A stretch of DNA of 17,453 nucleotides from JAKACA01 sp050010115. Its GTDB lineage: Bacteria; Actinomycetota; Acidimicrobiia; Acidimicrobiales; Bog-793. Location of the stretch: contig JBEKLQ010000089.1 in the NCBI GenBank assembly GCA_050010115.1, positions 1-17,453 on the forward strand. The letters are read 5' to 3'. The translations under genes were made by a program, and so were the position numbers. Below, in pieces: positions 1-6,054 of this stretch; position 1 is the first letter of the stretch, and each line of letters starts with the position of its first letter. The notes under the pieces were generated by a model. It had not been told where the DNA came from. It made no database searches and saw only the letters and a program-made list of their open reading frames with translations.

Positions 1-1647
1 CGTCCAAGCTTCGTGTGCACCGAAGCCGCAGAGCACCCGCCGCAGGCGGCGGCGCAGCAACTGGATCTCGTCGAGACGCCCTACGTACGGGGAGCGCCGA
101 TCCGTGCCGGTGATGTGGCGATAGCCGAAGGTCCGGGCGACGTCTTCGGCGACGTCGACCTCCCGGCGCACGTCGGGCCGGAAGGACGGCACCACGAACT
201 CGAGAGCCGGCAGGCTCGTCTGCGTGGACTCGCCGGCCGTGACCGAGTAGCCGATCGGCTCGAGCAGCTCCGCCATCGCGCCGGCGGACAGCTCCGTGCC
301 GAGCAGGGCGTTCACGCGGGCGGGGCGCACTGAGATCCGCGTCCGTTCGAGGCGAACGGGATGAGCGTCGAGCAGGCCGCGGGCGATCAGCGGCGGCGGC
401 ACGCCTGCTGCCGTCGCCGCCTGGACGATGAGCTCGCAGACGCGGGCGGAGGATCGCTCGACACCTTCGGGGTCCAGGCCACGCTCGAAACGGTAGGACG
501 CCTCCGACCGCAGCCCGACGTGCCGGGCGGTGCGGCCGACGGCGACGGGAAGGAAATGCGCCGCTTCCAGCAGCACCCTCGACGTCCCGGCGCTGATCTC
601 GCTGGACCGCCCCCCCATCACACCGCCGATGCCGACGGGCACGTCGTCTGCATTGCAGATCACGCAGTCGAGCGCCGTGACCGGGTCGCCCTGCCGAGCC
701 GCTCGCGTGCCCAGCACGCGGGTCTCGCCGTCGAGGGTGACTATGACCTCGCCCGGACGTGCGGCACGGGCGATCAGACCATGACCGTCGAGCTCGTCGA
801 GGTCGTACGGGTGGGTGGGTTGGCCGAGCTCGAGCATGACGTAGTTCGATGCGTCGACGACCGAGTCGATCGGTCTCATGCCGGCCAGCGTGAGCCGGCG
901 CTGGATCAGCATCGGCGATGCCACGACCGTGAGGTTCGTGAGAACCCGGCCGGTGAACCGGAAGCAGAGCTCCGGGCTCTCGACGGCGACCGAGCCGAGC
1001 TCCCCCGCCGGCGGATCCGACTCCGTGATGGTGGGATCGGGCACGGCGAGCGGCAGCCCGAAACGAGCCGCCAGATCCCGCGCGACGCCGAGCATGCACA
1101 GGCAGTCCGGGCGGTTCGCCTCGATGGAGAGGTCGAACACGACGTCGGGACCGATGTCGAGATGATCACCCAGCGGTCGACCGAGCTCGACGGCCACGCC
1201 CGGGCTGTCGCCCGGTGCGACGATCAGGATCCCCGCGTGATCGTCCCCGAGGCCGAGCTCACGGGCCGAACAGATCATCCCGTTGGAGACGACGCCCTTC
1301 ATCTTCCGGCGCTCGATCTTGAAGCCGCCGGGGAGCTCGGCGCCGACGGGAGCCAGCGGCACCACATCGCCGACGCTGAAGTTCCACGCCCCGCAAACGA
1401 CCTCGACCGTCTCGCCCGAGCCACGATCGACGACGACACGTCGGATGCGGTCGGCACCGTGAATCGGGGCGATCTCCAGCACCTTGGCGAGCACGACGTT
1501 GTGAAGCGCCTCGCCGACCCGCTCGATCCCCTCGACCACCAGTCCGAGCGCGTCGAGCTCGCCGGCGAGCTCGGCGACGGCTGCCCGATCGGTGGGCGAA
1601 GTGTTGAGGGGCGTCAGCGACTGCAACCAGGAGAGCGGGGTTCGCAT
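1..1647 (-). CDS. pheT: Phenylalanyl-tRNA synthetase beta subunit (partial, 3' end cut by window)
   Basis: Beta subunit of the cytoplasmic alpha2beta2 Phe-tRNA synthetase; it recognises tRNA and edits mischarged Tyr-tRNAPhe. The frame is open from ATG 1647 to the window edge, giving 549 codons of an expected ~800. The start reads MRTPLSWLQSL, typical of PheT, with an AAAGG ribosome site just upstream. Visible in order: an EMAP-type tRNA-binding domain (about residues 40-155, with VVCGAWNF and GMICSARELGLG), the B3/B4 editing domain (about 210-375, with SNYVMLELGQPTHPYDLD and GGVMGG), the B5 domain (about 400-475, ending in DVAEDVARTFGYRHI), then the beginning of the catalytic-like core. The C-terminal ferredoxin-fold anticodon-binding domain lies outside the window. 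It follows pheS after 18 nt, so the two are surely co-transcribed. The first 1647 bases also carry a long open plus-strand frame, which is a GC-bias shadow. Confidence 0.96.
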   Translation of the reverse strand, partial: MRTPLSWLQSLTPLNTSPTDRAAVAELAGELDALGLVVEGIERVGEALHNVVLAKVLEIAPIHGADRIRRVVVDRGSGETVEVVCGAWNFSVGDVVPLAPVGAELPGGFKIERRKMKGVVSNGMICSARELGLGDDHAGILIVAPGDSPGVAVELGRPLGDHLDIGPDVVFDLSIEANRPDCLCMLGVARDLAARFGLPLAVPDPTITESDPPAGELGSVAVESPELCFRFTGRVLTNLTVVASPMLIQRRLTLAGMRPIDSVVDASNYVMLELGQPTHPYDLDELDGHGLIARAARPGEVIVTLDGETRVLGTRAARQGDPVTALDCVICNADDVPVGIGGVMGGRSSEISAGTSRVLLEAAHFLPVAVGRTARHVGLRSEASYRFERGLDPEGVERSSARVCELIVQAATAAGVPPPLIARGLLDAHPVRLERTRISVRPARVNALLGTELSAGAMAELLEPIGYSVTAGESTQTSLPALEFVVPSFRPDVRREVDVAEDVARTFGYRHITGTDRRSPYVGRLDEIQLLRRRLRRVLCGFGAHEAWT

Positions 1648-1665
1648 CGGGGCGGACCTTTCGGT

Positions 1666-2781
1666 TCAGAACTGTTGGAGGAAGCGCACGTCGTTCTCGA
1701 GGAACGACCGCAGGTCGGCGATGCCGTGGCGCATGATGGCGAGCCGGTCGATGCCGAACCCGAACGCGAAACCCGTCCACTCCTCCGCATCGATCCCTGT
1801 CGCCTCGAAGACCGCCGGGTTCACCATCCCACAGCCGCCGAGCTCGATCCACCCGATGCCCGAGCAGGTCCGGCACCCCTCGCCGTCGCAGATCGTGCAC
1901 GAGATCTCGAATTCCGCCGAGGGCTCGGTGAAGGGGAAGTAGCCAGGCCGGAGCCTCGTACGCACGTTGGCACCGAAGATGGCCCGCACGAAGGTGTCGA
2001 TGGTGCCGGCGAGGTCGGCGAACGACACGCCATGGTCCACGACCAGGCCCTCGATCTGATGGAAGACCGGCAGGTGGGTGGCATCGGGTGTGTCGCGCCG
2101 GTACACCCGCCCGGGCACTACGGCATAGATCGGCAGGTGGCCGCGCTCGAGCAGGTGGATCTGGACCGGGGAGGTGTGGGTGCGAAGCAGGACGGTTTCG
2201 GGCTCGCCTGCATCCACGAAGAACGTGTCGACCGAGCTGCGCGCCGGGTGGTCGAGCGGGATGTTGAGCGCCTGGAAGTTGTACCAGTCGGTCTCCACTT
2301 CGAGGCCCTCGGCGATCTCGTAGCCCATCCCGACGAACACGTCCTCGAGCTCCTCGCGCACCTGGGTCACGAGGTGGAGATGGCCGGCGAGCGGTGCGGG
2401 CAGCACCTCGGTGAGATCCAAGCGGTCGGCGGCGAGGCGCTCGGCCCGAGCCATGGCCGACAGCGCTGCCCGGCGTGCGCCGACGGCGTCCTCGATCCGT
2501 CTGCGGATCTCGTGCAGGCGCTGACCGGCCAGTCGCCGGTCGGATGGGTCCAGGCGTCCCAGCTGCTGGTAGCACGCCGAGAAACGCGACCTCTTCCCCA
2601 CCGCCTCGCGCTCCGCCTCCTCGAGCTCGTCGAGGCCCGAGGCGGACTCGATGCGACCCATGGCCTCGGCTTCGATGCTCGCCAGTTCCGCTTCCGAGAA
2701 CCCTTGGCTCATCGCGGTCGTTCCGGTGTCGTCCACGTCGCTTCGCGCGGGACTGCCGGTCAGCTCGGCATGGGGCGGCAT
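1666..2781 (-). CDS. pheS: Phenylalanyl-tRNA synthetase alpha subunit
   Basis: Catalytic subunit of Phe-tRNA synthetase, a class II enzyme that charges tRNAPhe with ATP and Phe. It has an N-terminal coiled-coil region (AELASIEAEAMGRIESA through EEAEREAVGKRS), then the class II core: THTSPVQIHLL, motif 2 (YRRDTPDATHLPVFHQIEG), FPFTEPSAEFE and motif 3 (FAFGFGIDRLAIMRHGI), ending FLQQF. A CxxC...CxxC loop (CTICDGEGCRTCSGIGW) sits before GGCGMVNP; similar loops occur in many bacterial PheS. Two starts are possible. ATG 2781 (371 aa) has TAGCAT ending 6 nt upstream, a leaderless arrangement. ATG 2712 (348 aa) gives MSQGFSEAELAS and a more usual length, but has no clear ribosome site. I keep the longer form with moderate confidence in the start; the function is certain. 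Confidence 0.95.
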   Translation of the reverse strand: MPPHAELTGSPARSDVDDTGTTAMSQGFSEAELASIEAEAMGRIESASGLDELEEAEREAVGKRSRFSACYQQLGRLDPSDRRLAGQRLHEIRRRIEDAVGARRAALSAMARAERLAADRLDLTEVLPAPLAGHLHLVTQVREELEDVFVGMGYEIAEGLEVETDWYNFQALNIPLDHPARSSVDTFFVDAGEPETVLLRTHTSPVQIHLLERGHLPIYAVVPGRVYRRDTPDATHLPVFHQIEGLVVDHGVSFADLAGTIDTFVRAIFGANVRTRLRPGYFPFTEPSAEFEISCTICDGEGCRTCSGIGWIELGGCGMVNPAVFEATGIDAEEWTGFAFGFGIDRLAIMRHGIADLRSFLENDVRFLQQF

Positions 2782-2787
2782 GGCCTC

Positions 2788-2793
2788 ATGCTA
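2788..2793 (-). promoter_or_regulatory. Possible -10 element for leaderless pheST transcription
   Basis: TAGCAT on the minus strand (2793 to 2788) matches the actinobacterial TANNNT -10 pattern and is followed by 6 nt and then ATG 2781. A transcript starting at or next to that ATG would be leaderless, which is common in Actinomycetota. No TTGACA-like -35 is seen at the usual distance, and a six-base match in GC-rich DNA is weak evidence alone. Confidence 0.35.
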
Positions 2794-2837
2794 GGCGGCG
2801 CCCCGATAGTGCCCTGGCGGGTCCGCCGATGCGCACC

Positions 2838-3680
2838 TCACGAGGGTTCGTCAGTGTTCCTCTGCCGGCGGCGAGCCGCCTCGAAGCACAGCACGGCCGC
2901 GCTCATGGCCACGTTCAACGACTCGGTGCCTGCAGCCATGGGGATCGTGACGCTGCCGTGGAGGGCGGTGCCGAGGTTGCTCGGCAGACCGGAGGCCTCG
3001 TTGCCGAACACCAGCGCCACGTCTCCACTCAGATCCGCCTCGAGGTAGTTGGCGCCCCCACTCGCGGCGGTCCCGAGCAGCCGGCAGCCCCTTGCCCGGA
3101 GAGCCTCCAGCGTCGCGGCTCCGTCCGGCGCTCTCGCGATCGGCACCTGCAGGATGGCGCCGGCGCTGGCTCGCACGGTCTTCGGGTTGTAGGGGTCCAC
3201 GCACCCGGCACAGACGATCACGCCGGAAACCCCCGACGCGCTGGCAACGCGAAGAGCGGCGCCGAGGTTGCCCGGATCCCGGACATCGACGCACACGAGC
3301 CACAGGCCGTCGCCGGCTCCGGGAGCCCCCACCGGCTCCAGCAGGGCGTCGAGCGTGACGTCGACGGCGCCCACGACCGCACAGATCGGCTGCGGCGTTA
3401 CGGTGTCCGCCACGCGCTCCATCACGCCGGGACCGAGCTCGAACACGCGTACCCCCGCATCCTGGGCCTCGGCGACGAGTCGCTGGATGGCCGGGAGGTC
3501 ACGCCCCTCGGACGCGACGAACACGCTCTCGACATGCCGGCCGGACCGCAGGGCCAGCTCGACGATCTTGGCGCCCTCGGCAACGAATGCGCGTTCGGTC
3601 TGACGAACGCCCGGGCGGCTGAGCAGCCGGCGCAGGCGCTGGACGCGCTGATGCCGGATGCCCAGGCTCTGAGTGTTCAG
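2838..3680 (-). CDS. SpoU/TrmH-family rRNA/tRNA 2'-O-methyltransferase, likely CTG start
   Basis: SAM-dependent SPOUT RNA ribose methyltransferase; the substrate (23S rRNA or tRNA) cannot be told from sequence. From the proposed start there is an N-terminal SpoU substrate-binding domain (about residues 35-105, TERAFVAEGAKIVELAL onward), then the knotted catalytic domain with motif 1 (DPGNLGAALR, about 136-145), motif 2 (FGNEASGL, about 225-232) and motif 3 (IPMAAGTESLNVAMSAA, about 246-262), 280 aa in all. In this frame no ATG, GTG or TTG lies between the upstream in-frame TGA and GTG 3524, and starting at GTG 3524 would delete about half the N-terminal domain. CTG 3680 overlaps the rplT stop (CTGA) and has AAGAGG 7 nt upstream (3693-3688), so translation from CTG coupled to rplT is the best reading. 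Placement between rplT and pheS is common in bacteria. Confidence 0.88.
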   Translation of the reverse strand: MNTQSLGIRHQRVQRLRRLLSRPGVRQTERAFVAEGAKIVELALRSGRHVESVFVASEGRDLPAIQRLVAEAQDAGVRVFELGPGVMERVADTVTPQPICAVVGAVDVTLDALLEPVGAPGAGDGLWLVCVDVRDPGNLGAALRVASASGVSGVIVCAGCVDPYNPKTVRASAGAILQVPIARAPDGAATLEALRARGCRLLGTAASGGANYLEADLSGDVALVFGNEASGLPSNLGTALHGSVTIPMAAGTESLNVAMSAAVLCFEAARRRQRNTDEPS

Positions 3681-4255
3681 GAAGCGGCCTCTTCCGAGGC
3701 GTCCGGCTCATCGGCGTCGGCCGCCGCAGAGTCCTCGCTTGACCCGGCCGCCGCGACCTCGACTGGCTCGGCTGGCTCGGCTGGCTCGGCTGGCTCCGCT
3801 GGCTCGACCCCGGCCTCGGCCCCCTCGACCTCGGTGTCGGCTTCCGGAGCGCTCGCCGTGGCTGCTGCGACCACGGCTGCGGCCTGGCCGGCGGAGCCGC
3901 CGGTCCCATCCTCGGAGACCAGGCGCACGAGCGTGGCGAACGTCTGCGGGTCGCGCACGGCGAGATCGGCGAGGATGCGCCGATCCACCTCGATGCCCTC
4001 ACGATGCAGCCCGGCGATGAACCGGCTGTACGTCGTGCCGTTGAGACGGGCGGCTGCGTTGATCCGCTGGATCCACAGCCTGCGGAAGTCACCCTTGCGT
4101 GCCCTGCGGTCGCGGTAGGCATACTGCCCTGAGTGCATGACCTGCTCGTTCGCGGCACGGAACGAGCGAGACTTGTTCCCATAGAACCCCTGGGCTCGCT
4201 CAAGTACGGTCCGACGGTGCTTCTTGCCGTGGACAGCGCGCTTCACCCTGGCCAT
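3677..4255 (-). CDS. rplT: 50S ribosomal protein L20 with long acidic C-terminal tail
   Basis: L20 binds 23S rRNA early in 50S assembly and is an autogenous repressor in several bacteria. The first ~117 residues are canonical: MARVKRAVHGKKHRR, AQGFYGNKSRSFRAANEQV, YAYRDRRARKGDFRRLW and INAAARLNGTTYSRFIAGL. L20 normally ends near 115-125 residues; here it reaches 192 aa by adding ~70 residues rich in Ala, Glu, Pro and Ser, including an (EPA)n run encoded by a 9-bp tandem repeat. The tail is acidic, unlike the basic core, and probably disordered. The start has an excellent ribosome site, AAAGGAG (4268-4262), 6 nt before the ATG. The stop overlaps the proposed CTG start of the next gene. It lies 179 nt downstream of rpmI. 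Confidence 0.97.
   Translation of the reverse strand: MARVKRAVHGKKHRRTVLERAQGFYGNKSRSFRAANEQVMHSGQYAYRDRRARKGDFRRLWIQRINAAARLNGTTYSRFIAGLHREGIEVDRRILADLAVRDPQTFATLVRLVSEDGTGGSAGQAAAVVAAATASAPEADTEVEGAEAGVEPAEPAEPAEPAEPVEVAAAGSSEDSAAADADEPDASEEAAS
3763..3807 (+). repeat. 9-bp tandem repeat, five copies, inside rplT
   Basis: Five consecutive units of CTGGCTCGG (the fourth and fifth differ at the end) run from 3763 to 3807. Nine is a multiple of three, so copy number can change without shifting frame; on the coding strand the units give the EPAEPAEPAEPAEPV run in the L20 tail. Confidence 0.9.
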
Positions 4256-4261
4256 CTGGGG

Positions 4262-4268
4262 CTCCTTT
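4262..4268 (-). promoter_or_regulatory. Strong ribosome binding site of rplT
   Basis: AAAGGAG, six bases before ATG 4255, is a near-perfect Shine-Dalgarno sequence and fixes the L20 start. Few genes in this window have one this good. Confidence 0.85.
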
Positions 4269-4338
4269 CATCAGGTTTCGAGTGTTGGTGCAAAACTTGT
4301 GGTGGTCGGCGGTCGGATGGCCGCTGCGGTGCCGGTCC

Positions 4339-4361
4339 CGACAGTGGGTGAACCCCTGTCG
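4339..4361 (-). promoter_or_regulatory. Stem-loop in the rpmI-rplT spacer
   Basis: The minus-strand RNA can form CGACAG pairing with CTGTCG (outer arms 4361-4356 and 4344-4339), with an inner GGG/CCC stem closed by a TTCA tetraloop and one bulged base. An outer helix, GGTTCC with GGGACC (one G-U pair), could extend it across an asymmetric internal loop. No U-tract follows, so it is not an intrinsic terminator. A role in L20 autoregulation or RNA processing is conjecture based on position. Confidence 0.4.
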
Positions 4362-4434
4362 ATGATGGAACCCGGAGAAGATATCGGTGTGCCCGGACAG
4401 CGTCTCGATCGGGTCGCTCTGCCGGGCCTGGACC

Positions 4435-4629
4435 TCAGAGCCCGAGTAGCCGCTTCACGGTCTTAGCGTCGGCCGACGAGACGTCCACGTCCCGACCGAG
4501 GCGTCGCGTGCGAACCGAGTTCTTGTGCTCGAGCAGGTGCCCCCGGTTCTGCTGACGGCGACGAAGGCGTCCAGTGCCAGTGACTTTGAACCGGGCGGCG
4601 GCCCCCCGGTCGGTCTTGCGCTTCGGCAT
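4435..4629 (-). CDS. rpmI: 50S ribosomal protein L35
   Basis: Small basic 50S protein, 64 aa, normal length for L35. The sequence is clear from MPKRKTDRGAAARFKVTGTG at the N-terminus, through RRRQQNRGHLLEHK, to the C-terminal VDVSSADAKTVKRLLGL. AAGGAG within the last codons of infC provides the ribosome site, and only 6 nt separate the infC stop from ATG 4629, so the two are translated from one message and probably coupled. It is the second gene of the classic infC-rpmI-rplT operon. Confidence 0.97.
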   Translation of the reverse strand: MPKRKTDRGAAARFKVTGTGRLRRRQQNRGHLLEHKNSVRTRRLGRDVDVSSADAKTVKRLLGL

Positions 4630-4635
4630 GGTGTC

Positions 4636-5388
4636 CTACTCCTTCGTCGCGGTCGTATCTGTGTCGCTCGGCACCTCGCTGGGAGCTGCGCTCGGCACCT
4701 GGGTCAGCGTTGCGCCCGGCACTGCGCTCGGCACCTGGGTCACCGTCGCGCCCGGCACATCGCCGGCCGTCTCGCTCGGCTCGCCAGAGCTGTTCGAGCT
4801 GCTGGTGCCGACGGGGTTGTTGTCCGACTGGTGCTGCGCCTTGGCTGCGATTGCCTGCTTGGCACGCTTGTCCGGCGACAGCACCATCACCATGTTCTTG
4901 CCGTCGAGCCGGGCCTCCGACTCGATCCTCGCCGTGCCGTCCACCTGCTCGGCGATCCGGTCGAGAATCCGTTTACCGAGTTCCGGGTGGAAGACCTCCC
5001 GGCCACGGAACATCACCGTGACCTTGACTTTGTGGCCTTCGTGCAGGAACTTCACGACCTGCCGGGTCTTGGTGTCGAAGTCGCCCTGGCCGATCTTCGG
5101 CCGGTACTTCATCTCCTTGATCCCGAAGTTGTTCGACTTGCGGCGCGACTCCTTCGCCCGTTGCGCCTCGTCGAACTTGAACTTCCCGTAGTCCATGATC
5201 CGGCACACGGGCGGGTTGGCGAGCGGCGCCACTTCCACGAGGTCAAGATCCTGACGCTGGGCGATCTGCAGTGCCTCAGGTAGTGGCTTGATCCCGAGTT
5301 GGCGGCCTTCTGGGTCCACCAGTCGGACCTCGCGGGCGCGAATACGGTCGTTGATGCGGGGCTCGTTGGTGGTTGGTGCGTTGGTGAT
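4636..5388 (-). CDS. infC: Translation initiation factor IF-3, ATC start, C-terminal extension
   Basis: IF3 binds the 30S subunit, keeps it apart from 50S and proofreads start-codon and initiator-tRNA pairing. N-domain: NEPRINDRIRAREVRLVDPEG, DLDLVEVAPLANPPVCRIMDY; C-domain: EMKYRPKIGQGDFDTKTRQV, KVTVMFRGREVFHPELG, KNMVMVLSPDKRA. No ATG, GTG or TTG lies in frame between the upstream TGA (near 5475) and GTG 5319, and GTG 5319 is inside the conserved N-domain. ATC 5388, eight codons before NEPRIND, with GAGAGGA 10 nt upstream, is the likely start. Rare AUU/AUC starts are a known infC trait and allow IF3 to limit its own synthesis, as in E. coli (AUU). Length is 250 aa against the usual 170-200; the extra ~65 C-terminal residues are Ser/Thr/Pro-rich with two 12-residue repeats. 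It leads the infC-rpmI-rplT operon. Confidence 0.94.
   Translation of the reverse strand: MTNAPTTNEPRINDRIRAREVRLVDPEGRQLGIKPLPEALQIAQRQDLDLVEVAPLANPPVCRIMDYGKFKFDEAQRAKESRRKSNNFGIKEMKYRPKIGQGDFDTKTRQVVKFLHEGHKVKVTVMFRGREVFHPELGKRILDRIAEQVDGTARIESEARLDGKNMVMVLSPDKRAKQAIAAKAQHQSDNNPVGTSSSNSSGEPSETAGDVPGATVTQVPSAVPGATLTQVPSAAPSEVPSDTDTTATKE
4688..4759 (+). repeat. 36-bp direct repeat, two copies, inside infC
   Basis: Two adjacent 36-bp units (4688-4723 and 4724-4759) differ at only about three positions. On the coding strand they give VPGATVTQVPSA and VPGATLTQVPSA in the C-terminal IF3 tail. The period is a multiple of three, so the frame is kept. Partial matches flank the array (GCTCGGCACCT near 4665). 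Confidence 0.88.
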
Positions 5389-5580
5389 CGGCGGTCGTTC
5401 CTCTCGCTCTGGCCGTGGTGTCGGTGCGGCTCTCGAACGGGGAGGCGAGCATGCGCCGGCCGGTCACTTCCTGACCCGGCACACTCGGCGGGGTACCCGA
5501 GGGCTCCCAACTCAACTCTGGTGGACGGGTGGGAGAGCGCTGTGGAGCGCACCCCGCTTCCCCTAGATTGTCGGACCCCT
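5389..5580 (-). promoter_or_regulatory. Candidate structured 5' leader of infC
   Basis: About 190 nt between the divergent promoter region and the infC ATC codon. On the minus strand two small stem-loops follow each other: CTCGG/CCGAG (outer limits 5501-5484) and GGTCA-GGAAG-TGACC (5476-5462). GAGAGGA (5405-5399) is the likely infC ribosome site. No known leader class is recognisable by eye. Structure predictions in GC-rich DNA often arise by chance, so this is a candidate only. Confidence 0.35.
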
Positions 5581-5586
5581 ACGCTA
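5580..5586. promoter_or_regulatory. Overlapping divergent -10 elements (DUF1844 gene and infC)
   Basis: TACGCTA at 5580-5586 reads TACGCT on the plus strand and TAGCGT on the minus strand, so both strands carry a TANNNT -10 in the same seven bases. The plus element ends 7 nt before GTG 5593, fitting a leaderless message for the DUF1844 gene. The minus element would give infC a leader of roughly 185 nt. No good -35 is seen for either; a second plus-strand candidate is TAGATT at 5564-5569. Confidence 0.4.
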
Positions 5587-5592
5587 GCAGCC

Positions 5593-6054
5593 GTGAGCAG
5601 CCTCTGGACACCCGGTGGAGAGTACAAGGTCCCGCGCCCGGGCGACGCGACCCCTGGCAGTGCAGGCGAACCCGGCGATGGTCCGCCGGGAGAGCCGCGG
5701 CGGACACCATCGCCGGCAGCGCCGGGACCCGAGCAGGACGGCGAGTACGCCGGCGGCGAGCCGACGGAGGCTGAGCTTCGGGAGCTCGCCCGCCAGCTCG
5801 CCGAGGCGCCGCCCGAGGACGTCATCGCCAACCATTGCTACGGCTTGTTCGAGCTGGCGGCCCTCCACCTCTCGCAGCGGCCCGCCAACCTGGTTCAGGC
5901 CCGCCTCGCGATCGACGCCATGGGTCTGCTCGTGGAAGGACTCGGCGACCGGCTCGGCAGCCATGCGGCCACGCTGGCCGATGGGCTCACCCAGCTGCGA
6001 CTCGCCTACGTGCGCATCACCGACTCCCCCGCGTCAGCCGATCAGCCCGGCTAG
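5593..6054 (+). CDS. DUF1844 domain-containing protein
   Basis: The only plus-strand gene. From GTG 5593 it encodes 153 aa: a ~65-residue Gly/Pro/Glu-rich, probably disordered N-terminus, then a helical domain of about 70 residues (VIANHCYGLFELAALHLSQ, NLVQARLAIDAMGLLVEGL, LADGLTQLRLAYVRI). This pattern, with a bound hydrophobic helix, an ARxxIDxxGxL helix and a terminal LRLAYV helix, matches DUF1844 as I remember it; its function is unknown. The frame is open further upstream to 5299, but that part is antisense to the infC leader and reads as non-coding, while GTG 5593 has a TANNNT box 7 nt ahead and no ribosome site. It is divergent from infC, a neighbourhood I associate with this family in actinobacteria. 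Its stop overlaps the opposite gene's stop. Confidence 0.82.
   Translation: MSSLWTPGGEYKVPRPGDATPGSAGEPGDGPPGEPRRTPSPAAPGPEQDGEYAGGEPTEAELRELARQLAEAPPEDVIANHCYGLFELAALHLSQRPANLVQARLAIDAMGLLVEGLGDRLGSHAATLADGLTQLRLAYVRITDSPASADQPG

Larger units (their letters stand above)
4256..4434 (-). other. 179-nt rpmI-rplT intergenic spacer
   Basis: rpmI and rplT are normally separated by few bases, so this gap is long for the pair. It holds the stem-loop at 4339-4361 and the rplT ribosome site at 4262-4268. I see no convincing small gene: open frames here have no ribosome site and no recognisable protein. No TANNNT with a matching -35 stands out as an internal promoter. Confidence 0.6.

Noticed and set aside
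1850..1905. Cys-rich CxxC...CxxC insertion in PheS as a novel zinc site.
   Set aside because: Equivalent cysteine loops occur in many bacterial PheS proteins, so it is not unusual.
361..3048. Very long plus-strand open frame (about 895 codons).
   Set aside because: It is antisense to pheT and pheS, whose minus-strand proteins are fully recognisable; its product matches nothing and reflects GC-rich codon bias.
2838..3524. SpoU methyltransferase starting at GTG 3524.
   Set aside because: This would cut the conserved substrate-binding domain; in-frame sequence upstream clearly continues the family pattern (FVAEGAKIVELAL).
2475..4118. Plus-strand open frame of about 547 codons.
   Set aside because: Antisense to pheS, the SpoU methylase and rplT, all well supported; no recognisable domain and no ribosome site.
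4339..4361. Rho-independent terminator between rpmI and rplT.
   Set aside because: The stem is not followed by a U-run on the minus strand, and rplT must be transcribed past it.
4636..5319. IF3 starting at GTG 5319.
   Set aside because: It would remove the conserved NEPRINDRIRAREVRL segment that begins every IF3.
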